Of a stretch of 64,000 nt of DNA, positions 49,976 to 57,533 are shown one piece after another (the first letter of the stretch is position 1; the number at the start of each line of letters is the position of its first letter). The position numbers and the translations under genes are program-made. The stretch is from Fodinibacter sp963747405 (lineage in GTDB: Bacteria; Actinomycetota; Actinomycetes; Actinomycetales; Dermatophilaceae): NCBI GenBank assembly GCA_963747405.1, contig CAVVFG010000016.1, positions 186,001 to 250,000 of the forward strand. Reading direction: 5' to 3'. The notes beneath the pieces were generated by a model. That model did not search any database and had not been told where the DNA came from. It saw nothing but the letters and a program-made list of their open reading frames with translations.

Positions 49976-51097
49976 ATGACCACCGAGGCCACCATCGTCT
50001 TCGCCGTCGTGGTGGGGCTGCGCTTCCTGCTCCCGCTCTTCATCCCGAGGTGGCCGCTGCCCGCGGTGCTGGCCTGCCTGGTGGTCGACGGCCTGGACCA
50101 GTCGATCTTCCAGGCGTTCGGGTTCGACCCGCCGGGCTACCAGAACTACGACAAGGCGATGGACCTGTTCTACCTGTCCGTCGCGTTCCTGGCCTCGCTG
50201 CAGAACTGGACGCGGTCCTCAGCGGTCACCATCTCGCGCTTCCTGTTCTTCTACCGGATGGTCGGCGTGATGTTGTTCGAGGTCACCGGGGTGCGCACCC
50301 TGCTGCTGGTCTTTCCCAACACCTTCGAGTACTTCTTCATCGCGTACGAGGCCGTCCGGGTGCGCTGGGACCCGCGCCGGTTCGGTACCCGCTTCTGGGT
50401 CCTGACGGCGGCCGCGATCTGGATCGTCGTCAAGCTGCCCCAGGAGTACTGGATCCACGTGGCCCAGCTCGACTTCACCGACACCTGGCAGGACGTGGCC
50501 TGGTTCCCGCCGCTCGTCATCGGGGCGGCGCTCGTCGGGCTGGCGATCCTCTGGTTCGTCGTGCGCCCGCGCCTGCTCCCGGCCGACTGGTCGTGGCGCC
50601 TGGCGGCCGACCCGCTGCCCGAGGAGATGGACGGCGCTGCCGAGCGCGACGCGTGGACGGCATCCCATGTGCGGGTGTGGTCGTGGTCGACGCTCGAGAA
50701 GGTCGTGCTCATCGGCCTGCTCTCGACGATCTACGCGCGCATCCTGCCCGGGCTCGAGGTGTCCGACCTGCGGATGTTCGTGGGCATCGCGGCCTTCGTC
50801 GTGGTCAACGCCGCGATCTCACTGGCGGTGGCCCGTCGGGCGGGCAGCCGCGAGGGGCTCGCGGCCGCGTTCGGCGCCCGCGTCGTCGTCAACGTCGGCC
50901 TGGTGCTGCTGGCGCGGCTCCTGCTCGGCGGCAGCGCGCTCGACCTGTCGGCGACGGTCTTCTTCGTGCTGCTGATCTCGCTGCTCGTCACCTACCACGA
51001 CCGGTTCGCCCCGGTGGCGGCCGTGCGGGCCGAGCACGACGCCACCGACCCCGAGCCGCCGGCGCCGGTCGGGGCGGGCACCGTCGCCGGGGCCTGA
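49976..51097 (+). CDS. Polytopic membrane protein, unknown
   Basis: This 373-residue protein has about nine hydrophobic segments, for example VFAVVVGLRFLLPLFI at the N-terminus, FWVLTAAAIWIVVKL, and TVFFVLLISLLVTY near the end. A hydrophilic loop with acidic residues lies at about 200-225. GYQNYDKAMDLFYLSVAFLA and NTFEYFFIAYEAVRVRW look conserved. No transporter signature is visible, and I do not recognise the family. GGAGCAGCAG precedes the ATG. It is divergent from the ilvB leader region. Confidence 0.75.
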   Translation: MTTEATIVFAVVVGLRFLLPLFIPRWPLPAVLACLVVDGLDQSIFQAFGFDPPGYQNYDKAMDLFYLSVAFLASLQNWTRSSAVTISRFLFFYRMVGVMLFEVTGVRTLLLVFPNTFEYFFIAYEAVRVRWDPRRFGTRFWVLTAAAIWIVVKLPQEYWIHVAQLDFTDTWQDVAWFPPLVIGAALVGLAILWFVVRPRLLPADWSWRLAADPLPEEMDGAAERDAWTASHVRVWSWSTLEKVVLIGLLSTIYARILPGLEVSDLRMFVGIAAFVVVNAAISLAVARRAGSREGLAAAFGARVVVNVGLVLLARLLLGGSALDLSATVFFVLLISLLVTYHDRFAPVAAVRAEHDATDPEPPAPVGAGTVAGA

Positions 51098-51115
51098 CGG
51101 CGTACGGTCCACCCT

Positions 51116-52687
51116 TCAGATCTGGGCGGTGGCGAGCCGGGCGAGCAGCTCGGGTGCCCGCCGGTCGATGCGCAGCCCGCCCAGCAGCACCCCGAGCGTG
51201 AGCAGGCCCGCGCCGTAGAGCGTGCCTCCCATCAGGGCCACCCAGCTCGCCACGGCCGACCCGGACGCCAGCACCACGACGACCGCGACCGGCAGGGTGA
51301 GCACCAGCGGGCCGACGAACGAGATGACGGCGGTGAGGCAGCCCTGCGCCGCCCCGCCGGAGGTCGCCGCGAACGGGTTGCCACCGGTGCGCGGGGCCGT
51401 GCCGGGCAGCACCGCCCCGACCCCCACCGCCAGGCCCAGGCTGGCGAGGAACGAGACCACCACGACCGTGGCCCACGACACCGGGTGCGAGAGCACGCCC
51501 AGCGCCACGCTGACGGCGAACGTGAGCACGACGACCGGCCCGAACACGACGCTCGAGGCGATCACGCGGCCCAGCCGGTCCTCCCAGCCGCGCACGCCCA
51601 CGGCGACGTGCAGCCACCAGGCCGGCCCGTCGAACGCGAGGTCGTTCATCAGGGTGAGCCCGGCGAACACCGCCAGCGTGACGACGCCGACGCCGGCCAG
51701 CCCCGGGGTGTGGGTGAACACCGCCTGCACCACGAAGAAGACCGGCAGCACGGCGGTGCGCAGCGCGATGCCGACCAGACGGCTGTCGCGGTACCACGCC
51801 CGCACCCGCCGCGCCGCGATGGATGCCGTGGGCGAGGTGCCGAGCAGCACCGGCAGCACCCGCCCCCGGCCGATCCGCTGGCCGCCGGAGGCGGTGAGCG
51901 GTGAGGTGAGGGTGCGGGCCAGCAGACCCACCCACCAGGAGTACAGCCCACCGACGAGGGCGAGCGCCAGCACGAGGTGCACGCCCCCCGCCGCCCATCG
52001 GCCGGTGGCGACGTCGAACGGCAGCCCCCACGCCCATCCGAACGGGGTCCACGACGCGACGACGGCCGAGCGGGTCGCGTCGAACGACCGCAGCTCGGTA
52101 CCGAGTGAGCCGGTGGTGAGCAGCGCGTTCATCGCGAGCGGCACCAGCGTGACCACCGAGACGACCACGGCGCCCAGCACCCGACCGACCCGCGTGGTCA
52201 TCACCCGGGCCAGCGCGCTGGTGATCGCGCGGGCGAGCAGCACCGCCGTCAGCACGCCGAGCACGGCAGCGACCACCGCCGCGGGGACGGCGGCGGGCCG
52301 GCCGGCCCAGGCACCCACCTGGGCCAGGGCCAGACCGCTCAGCAGCACCGCAGGGATGCCCGTGCAGGCGGCGGCCAGCAGGCCCCGGGCGAGCGCGCCG
52401 GCCCGCAGCGGCAGCACCGAGAAGCGCGCCGGGTCGAGGAGGCTGTCGACGCCCGAGGCGATGAGGCTGAGCACGGTCCACATCAGCGTGATGAGCGCGA
52501 AGAGCGGGACGGTGAGCGCCGTGACCCGCACCGGCCGCTGCGAGAGCAGCACCAGGCCGGGCCCGAGCAGCGCGAGCGCCGCGAGCGCGGCCACGCCACC
52601 GGTGACCGAGGAGAGGCGGTGGAGGGTGCTGCGCGCCATCGCGGTCCGCCACATGGCGAGCCGCAGGCGCACGATCAGCCCAACCAC
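51116..52687 (-). CDS. ABC-2-like membrane permease
   Basis: This 523-residue protein has about 12-14 hydrophobic stretches, such as VTALTVPLFALITLMWTVL and VGALSH-proximal VVVVSFLASLGLAVGVGAVL. No binding-protein or ATPase motif is present. It overlaps the ATPase gene by 13 bases, so the two form one transporter. GDSRLVGIALRTAVLPVFF and the repeated topology fit large ABC-2-type exporters. The GTG at 52687 has GGAGGCGAGGG upstream; another GTG lies five codons on. Substrate unknown. Confidence 0.8.
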   Translation of the reverse strand: MVGLIVRLRLAMWRTAMARSTLHRLSSVTGGVAALAALALLGPGLVLLSQRPVRVTALTVPLFALITLMWTVLSLIASGVDSLLDPARFSVLPLRAGALARGLLAAACTGIPAVLLSGLALAQVGAWAGRPAAVPAAVVAAVLGVLTAVLLARAITSALARVMTTRVGRVLGAVVVSVVTLVPLAMNALLTTGSLGTELRSFDATRSAVVASWTPFGWAWGLPFDVATGRWAAGGVHLVLALALVGGLYSWWVGLLARTLTSPLTASGGQRIGRGRVLPVLLGTSPTASIAARRVRAWYRDSRLVGIALRTAVLPVFFVVQAVFTHTPGLAGVGVVTLAVFAGLTLMNDLAFDGPAWWLHVAVGVRGWEDRLGRVIASSVVFGPVVVLTFAVSVALGVLSHPVSWATVVVVSFLASLGLAVGVGAVLPGTAPRTGGNPFAATSGGAAQGCLTAVISFVGPLVLTLPVAVVVVLASGSAVASWVALMGGTLYGAGLLTLGVLLGGLRIDRRAPELLARLATAQI

Positions 52688-53445
52688 GTCAGGCCCTCGC
52701 CTCCCGTGTCGGACGCCCCGACCAGCTCGAGGAAGCGCTGGTGCAGCGAGCCGCCGCGAGTCAGCCCGGCGACGGTGTCCTGCGCGAGCACCCGTCCGGC
52801 GGCGACCACGGCGACGCGGTCGCACAGCCCCTCGACCAGCTCCATGACGTGGCTCGACATCACCACCGTTCCCCCGCCGGCGACGTACCGGCGCAGGATG
52901 GTGCGGATGGTCTGGCCCGACACGGGGTCGACCGCCTCGAAGGGCTCGTCGAGCACGAGCAGCCGGGGGGCGTGGATGAGCGCGGCGGCCAGGCTGATCT
53001 TCTTGACCATGCCCGCCGAGTAGTCGGCGACGACCGTGCTCGCGTCGTCGGCGAGGTCGAGCACTGTGAGCAGCTCGTCGGCACGCCCGGCGGTGACCGC
53101 CGGCGGCATCCGGCGCAGCGCCCCCACGTAGGTGAGCAGCTCGCGCCCGGACAGCTGCTCGAACAGGCGCAGGCCGTCCGGCGCGATGCCCATGACGGCC
53201 TTGGCCGCCGCCGGGTCGGCCCAGACGTCGTGACCGAGCACGCGCGCCGTGCCCCCGTCGGGCCTCAGCAGCCCGGTGGCCATCGACAGCGTGGTGGTCT
53301 TGCCGGCGCCGTTGGGACCGACGAGTCCGTAGAGCGAGCCGCGGGGCACCGCGAGCGACAGGCCGTGCACGACCCGCCGGCCGCGGAACTCCTTGACGAG
53401 GCCGACCAGCTCGAGCGCCGGCCCCGAACCGGCCGGGTCAGTCAC
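52675..53445 (-). CDS. ABC transporter ATP-binding protein
   Basis: This 256-residue ATPase has the Walker A motif GLVGPNGAGKTTT, a signature-like ADYSAGMVKKISLAAAL (the usual LSGGQ is replaced by YSAGM), Walker B LLVLDEPFEAVD, and the switch histidine in VMSSHVMELVE. It resembles ABC-2-type export ATPases. The GTG at 53445 overlaps the ilvD 3' end by eight bases, so translation is coupled to ilvD. It pairs with the permease gene that follows. A functional link with ilvD is not obvious. Confidence 0.9.
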   Translation of the reverse strand: MTDPAGSGPALELVGLVKEFRGRRVVHGLSLAVPRGSLYGLVGPNGAGKTTTLSMATGLLRPDGGTARVLGHDVWADPAAAKAVMGIAPDGLRLFEQLSGRELLTYVGALRRMPPAVTAGRADELLTVLDLADDASTVVADYSAGMVKKISLAAALIHAPRLLVLDEPFEAVDPVSGQTIRTILRRYVAGGGTVVMSSHVMELVEGLCDRVAVVAAGRVLAQDTVAGLTRGGSLHQRFLELVGASDTGGEGLTWLG

Positions 53446-55138
53446 ACACCGCGCCGGTGCTCGCGCTGCCGACGAGGCGGCGGTACTTCGCGAGCACGCC
53501 ACGGGAGTACTTGGGCTGGGGGTGGGTGATGCCCTCGGCGCGGCGGCGCTCGAGCTCGGCCTCGTCGACGAGCAGGTCGAGCAGACCGTTCGCGACGTCG
53601 AGCCGGATGCCGTCGCCGTCGCGGACGTACGCGATCGGCCCCTCGTCGACCGCCTCCGGTGCGACGTGGCCGACGCACAGGCCCGTCGTGCCACCGGAGA
53701 AGCGGCCGTCGGTGAGCAGCAGCACGTCCTTGCCCAGGCCGGCGCCCTTGATCGCACCCGTGACGGCCAGCATCTCGCGCATGCCGGGCCCACCCTTGGG
53801 CCCCTCGTAGCGGATGACGACGACGTCGCCGGCGGCCAGCGTGCCGTCCTCGACGGCATCCATCGCGGCGCGCTCGCCGTCGAAGACGCGCGCGGTGCCC
53901 TCGAAGACGTCGGAGTCGAAGCCGGCCGACTTCACGACCGCGCCGTCGGGTGCCAGCGACCCCGTGAGGATGGTGATGCCGCCCGTGCGGTGGATCGGCT
54001 CGCTCATCGCGCGCACCACCTTGCCGTCGACGTCGGGGGGTGCGATGTGGGCGAGGTTCTCGGCCATCGTCCTTCCGGTGACGGTGAGGCAGTCGCCGTG
54101 CAGCAGACCGGCATCGAGCAGGGCACGCATGACGACGGGCACGCCACCGACCCGGTCGACGTCGGTCATGACGTAGGAGCCGAACGGCTTGACGTCGGCG
54201 AGGTGCGGCACCGCGGCGCCGACCCGCGAGAAGTCGGCCAGGGTGAGGTCCACGTCGGCCTCGTGCGCGATGGCGAGCAGGTGCAGCACGGCGTTGGTGG
54301 AGCCGCCGAAGGCCATGACGACCGCGATGGCGTTCTCGAACGCCTCCTTGGTCATGATGTCGCGCGCGGTGATGCCGCGCCGGAGCAGCTCGACGACGGC
54401 CTCGCCCGACTTGCGGGCGAACCCGTCGCGCCGCCGGTCGGTGGCCGGTGGGGCGGCGGAGCCGGGCAGCGACATCCCCATCGCCTCGGCGACCGAGGCC
54501 ATCGTGTTGGCGGTGTACATGCCGCCGCAGGCGCCCTCGCCGGGGCAGATCGCGCGCTCGATGGCGTCGACGTCCTCGCGGCTCATCAGCCCGCGGGCGC
54601 AGGCGCCGACGGCCTCGAAGGCGTCGATGATCGTGACGGTGCGCTCGGAGCCGTCGGACATCTTGGCGATGCCGGGCAGGATCGAGCCGGCGTAGAGGAA
54701 GACCGACGCCAGGTCGAGCCGCGCGGCGGCCATCAGCATGCCGGGCAGCGACTTGTCGCAGCCGGCGAGCAGCACCGAGCCGTCGAGCCGCTCGGCCTGC
54801 ATCACCGTCTCGACCGAGTCGGCGATGATCTCGCGGCTGACCAGGGAGAAGTGCATGCCCTCGTGGCCCATCGAGATGCCGTCGCTGACCGAGATGGTGC
54901 CGAACTCGAGGGGGTAGCCGCCGCCGGCGTGCACGCCGTCCTTGACCGCCTTGGCGAGCCGGTCGAGCGAGAGGTTGCACGGCGTGATCTCGTTCCACGA
55001 GCTCGCGACGCCGACCTGCGGCTTGGCGAAGTCGTCGTCGCCGAGACCGACGGCGCGCAGCATCCCTCGGGCGGCGGCCTTCTCCAGGCCGTCGGTGACG
55101 TCACGGCTGCGGGGCTTGATGTCGGGGGACGTCGTCAT
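53438..55138 (-). CDS. ilvD: Dihydroxy-acid dehydratase
   Basis: This 566-residue Fe-S dehydratase converts 2,3-dihydroxy-isovalerate and its methyl homologue to 2-oxo acids in valine, leucine and isoleucine synthesis. Cluster cysteines are in EITPCNLSL, LLAGCDKSLPGML and GEGACGGMYTANTM, and the C-terminal DGRFSGGTTGLCVGHVAPEA is family-typical. The ATG at 55138 matches the usual MTTSPDIKPRSRDVTDGL start, and a preceding in-frame ATG is three codons upstream. The gene ends overlapping the ABC ATPase by eight bases. Confidence 0.96.
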   Translation of the reverse strand: MTTSPDIKPRSRDVTDGLEKAAARGMLRAVGLGDDDFAKPQVGVASSWNEITPCNLSLDRLAKAVKDGVHAGGGYPLEFGTISVSDGISMGHEGMHFSLVSREIIADSVETVMQAERLDGSVLLAGCDKSLPGMLMAAARLDLASVFLYAGSILPGIAKMSDGSERTVTIIDAFEAVGACARGLMSREDVDAIERAICPGEGACGGMYTANTMASVAEAMGMSLPGSAAPPATDRRRDGFARKSGEAVVELLRRGITARDIMTKEAFENAIAVVMAFGGSTNAVLHLLAIAHEADVDLTLADFSRVGAAVPHLADVKPFGSYVMTDVDRVGGVPVVMRALLDAGLLHGDCLTVTGRTMAENLAHIAPPDVDGKVVRAMSEPIHRTGGITILTGSLAPDGAVVKSAGFDSDVFEGTARVFDGERAAMDAVEDGTLAAGDVVVIRYEGPKGGPGMREMLAVTGAIKGAGLGKDVLLLTDGRFSGGTTGLCVGHVAPEAVDEGPIAYVRDGDGIRLDVANGLLDLLVDEAELERRRAEGITHPQPKYSRGVLAKYRRLVGSASTGAVCD

Positions 55139-55221
55139 GCCGCCCATCCTAGGTACCCGCCCGCCGCCCCGCCGGGGCGTCCCGGGAGTTGCCCGGGCCG
55201 GTCGCGACGACCCCGGACGGC

Positions 55222-55962
55222 TCAGGTGGCCAGGGTGCCGCGCACCACGCTCTGTCCGGAGTGCTCGGGCGAGCCGTCGAGCCCCTCGCGGGAGATGTCG
55301 ACGATGACGTAGCCCTCCTCGAGCAGGTGCTGCGGGATGACGAACGGCTGGGCCCTGGCGCCCGGCTCGAGCACGCCGAGCGACACCATCCGCTTGAGGT
55401 CCTTGTTGATCAGCCAGACCTCGAGGTAGCCGGCCCCGGCGTCCATCGGCTGGGTGGTCACCTGGAGGTCGAGCCGGCCGTCGTGCTCGACGACGTCGGC
55501 GGTGCCCCTGACCTGGCGGTTGTCGAGGGTGTCGAGGTCGGTCGACGCGATGGTGGTCACCGCCGGCGACTGCTGGGCGTCCAGTGCCCGCGAGCCGACC
55601 ACGCCCAGCACCAGCCCGGCAGCCGCGGCGCCGGCCACCCAGGCCAGCGGGAACCGGGGACGGGCTGCGCGCGAGGACCGTCGCCGGGTGAGCTCGTCAC
55701 CCTCGGCCGCACGCGGTGCGGATGCCGGTGCTGTGGTGGCGGCCTGCGGCTCGCGGTCGAGCTCGGCCGCCACGGCGTCCCACACCGACGGTGGCGGCCC
55801 GACGAGCTCGGGCACCGGAGCGCGGACGGTGAGGATGGTGTCCCGCAGGGCTGCCAGCGTGTCCGAGCACTGCGGGCAGCTGGGCAGGTGCTCGGCGGCA
55901 CCGGCGGGCGCCGGGTCGCCGAGGGCGATGGCGGCGAGTGTGTCGTCGTCAGGATGGGTCAC
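55222..55962 (-). CDS. Anti-sigma factor, RskA-like
   Basis: This 246-residue protein begins with a cytoplasmic zinc-binding anti-sigma domain (EHLPSCPQCSDTLAALRD, HxxxCxxC type). One membrane helix follows (AWVAGAAAAGLVLGVVG, about residues 107-125), then an extracytoplasmic RskA-type domain (GYLEVWLINKDLKRMVSLGVL). It overlaps the sigma gene by 14 bases. The domain order fits anti-sigma-K factors cleaved during regulated proteolysis. It holds its partner sigma inactive until a signal reaches the outer domain. Confidence 0.87.
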   Translation of the reverse strand: MTHPDDDTLAAIALGDPAPAGAAEHLPSCPQCSDTLAALRDTILTVRAPVPELVGPPPSVWDAVAAELDREPQAATTAPASAPRAAEGDELTRRRSSRAARPRFPLAWVAGAAAAGLVLGVVGSRALDAQQSPAVTTIASTDLDTLDNRQVRGTADVVEHDGRLDLQVTTQPMDAGAGYLEVWLINKDLKRMVSLGVLEPGARAQPFVIPQHLLEEGYVIVDISREGLDGSPEHSGQSVVRGTLAT

Positions 55963-56515
55963 GGTTCACCTCCTCCAGGCGGTTCCTCAGTCGGGTCAGT
56001 CCTCGTCGGACGTGGCTCTTGACGGTGCCGAGCGGCAGGTCGAGCCGCTCCGCGATCTGCTCGTGGGTCAGGTCCTCGAGGAAGGCCATCCGCACCACGG
56101 TGCCCCGGGGCTCGCCGAGGCGCCCCAGCTCGTCGTGCAGCACGAGCCGGGCGGCGAGCTGGTCGTCGGGCGGCGCGGCGAGCGCCTCGGGGCCGGCATG
56201 GGCCGCGACGGCCGCGGCATCGCGCGCCTGTCGGGCCCGCTTCGCGTGGTGGTCGGCCACGGTGTGGCGGGTGATGCCCACGAGCCACCCGGCCACCGAC
56301 CCGCGCTCGGGCCGCAGCGTGTGCCTGCTGCGCCACGCGGCCACGAACACCTGCTGGGTGACGTCCTCGGCGTCGTGGTGGTTGCCGAGCGAGCGCACGG
56401 CGAGCGTGTGCACGAGCGCCGACCACTCGCGGTAGGCCTCGGCGAGGGCGTCGCGGGAGCCGTCGCGCAGCCGCACGGCCAGGTCGTCGACGTCGACCTG
56501 CTCACCGGTGCTCAC
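55949..56515 (-). CDS. ECF sigma factor (SigK-like context)
   Basis: This 188-residue ECF sigma factor has region 2 (RSLGNHHDAEDVTQQVFVAA, then GSVAGWLVGITRHTVADH) and region 4 (LEDLTHEQIAERLDLPLGTV, then KSHVRRGLTRL). The GTG at 56515 is the start used, with GGAT nearby. The next gene is an RskA-like anti-sigma factor, and a fasciclin-domain protein lies upstream. In mycobacteria, SigK/RskA controls fasciclin proteins MPT70/83, so an analogous role is plausible here. Confidence 0.9.
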   Translation of the reverse strand: MSTGEQVDVDDLAVRLRDGSRDALAEAYREWSALVHTLAVRSLGNHHDAEDVTQQVFVAAWRSRHTLRPERGSVAGWLVGITRHTVADHHAKRARQARDAAAVAAHAGPEALAAPPDDQLAARLVLHDELGRLGEPRGTVVRMAFLEDLTHEQIAERLDLPLGTVKSHVRRGLTRLRNRLEEVNRDPS

Positions 56516-56662
56516 GGGATCCACGATAGGTGCCCGACCTGCCCGCGTGCTCGCCGCGTGGGTCGAGCCGCGTGCCGCGGCACGGCCGAGCGGGGCGGCC
56601 GCCGCGAGGGCGGCCACCCCGAACCCGGTCGTGGAGACGGTCACGATGTGGTCGAACGGTGC

Positions 56663-57307
56663 TCAGAGGTCGGCCGGGCGAAGGACGAACACGATGCCGT
56701 GCGCGATCTGCTTGTTGCCCTTGTTGATGTCGAGGGCGCGCGGGTTGAGGAAGGGATTGACGTCGTTGGGGTCCTGGTCGCGCAGCTCGATGATGGGGAG
56801 CTGGCGGTTGTAGACCTTGACCGCGAACGTGCCGCCCTCGGCAGTGGTCAGCGCGACGCCGTTGGCCTTGACCGCGTCCTTCGTGGTGATCGTCGCGCCC
56901 GGCACGACGTGGTAGAGCAGCACCCGCTCGACGGTGTCGATCCCCAGGCTCGCGACGGCGTGGAACGTCGCCTGCTCGGTGCGCGGCCAGGTGCCGGTGA
57001 GGTCGCGGACGAGTACCTGGAACGCGCGGTCGTTGGGGATGAAGGCGGTGAGGGCGACCTTGCCGTCCTTGAGCACGTTCACCGGGCTGGCGGGCTTGGC
57101 GGTGGTGACGGCCAGGACCGCCTCGGTGAGGATGTCGTAGTCGTACCAGTTGCGGTCGAACTGGTTGCCGTCCGAGGTGAGGACCGCGGCGAGGCTGCGG
57201 GTGCCCAGCGGGGTCGTGGTCGACGCAGCCGCTGAGGCGGCGGGTGCGACGGTGGCGGCGGCCAGGCCGAGCACGGCGGCGGTGACGCCGAGGCGACGGA
57301 GCTTCAT
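56663..57307 (-). CDS. Secreted fasciclin-domain protein
   Basis: This 214-residue protein has a signal peptide (GVTAAVLGLAAATVAPAASA) and a fasciclin domain. The domain shows DYDILTEAVLA, LTAFIPNDRAFQVL, VERVLLYHVVPGATIT and the closing GNKQIAHGIVFVLRPADL. It is exported and probably acts in cell-surface adhesion. The MPT70/MPT83 proteins of mycobacteria share this fold and are SigK targets. It lies upstream of the sigma/anti-sigma pair, on the same strand. The ATG at 57307 has GAGAGGACC upstream. Confidence 0.88.
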   Translation of the reverse strand: MKLRRLGVTAAVLGLAAATVAPAASAAASTTTPLGTRSLAAVLTSDGNQFDRNWYDYDILTEAVLAVTTAKPASPVNVLKDGKVALTAFIPNDRAFQVLVRDLTGTWPRTEQATFHAVASLGIDTVERVLLYHVVPGATITTKDAVKANGVALTTAEGGTFAVKVYNRQLPIIELRDQDPNDVNPFLNPRALDINKGNKQIAHGIVFVLRPADL

Positions 57308-57359
57308 GCGCGAGGTCCTCTCTGGTGGGTTGGGGTCGCGACGCTGCGACTCACCCGTA

Positions 57360-57387
57360 CTTCCGCCACACCGGCTCCACCGGATGC
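57360..57387 (-). promoter_or_regulatory. Possible SigK-type promoter of the fasciclin gene
   Basis: On the minus strand GCATCC (57387-57382) and CGGAAG (57365-57360) are spaced by 16 bases. The mycobacterial SigK consensus, as I recall it, is CCATCC-N16/17-CCGAAT, so five and four of six bases agree. Transcription would start about 46 bases before the ATG. Suggestive only. Confidence 0.35.
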
Positions 57388-57404
57388 ACCCGCGCGCGGA
57401 AACT

Positions 57405-57533
57405 TCACGCGGTGGTCGTGGCCCGTCGCGGCGCCAGCCGCCAGTAGCCCGCCGCCAGGGTCGTGGCGACCGTGAGCCAGGCGGCGAACCGCACCAGCAC
57501 CCAGCCGGCCCGGGCCACCGGGCCGCCGGTCAC
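57405..57533 (-). CDS. Small single-pass membrane protein coupled to MMPL gene
   Basis: GTG at 57533 overlaps the MMPL stop as GTGA, and the 42-residue product ends at 57405. It contains one hydrophobic helix (WVLVRFAAWLTVATTLAAGY) flanked by arginines, and ends RLAPRRATTTA. The overlap implies translational coupling. It may be a membrane microprotein accompanying the exporter. No family is recognised. Confidence 0.5.
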   Translation of the reverse strand: MTGGPVARAGWVLVRFAAWLTVATTLAAGYWRLAPRRATTTA

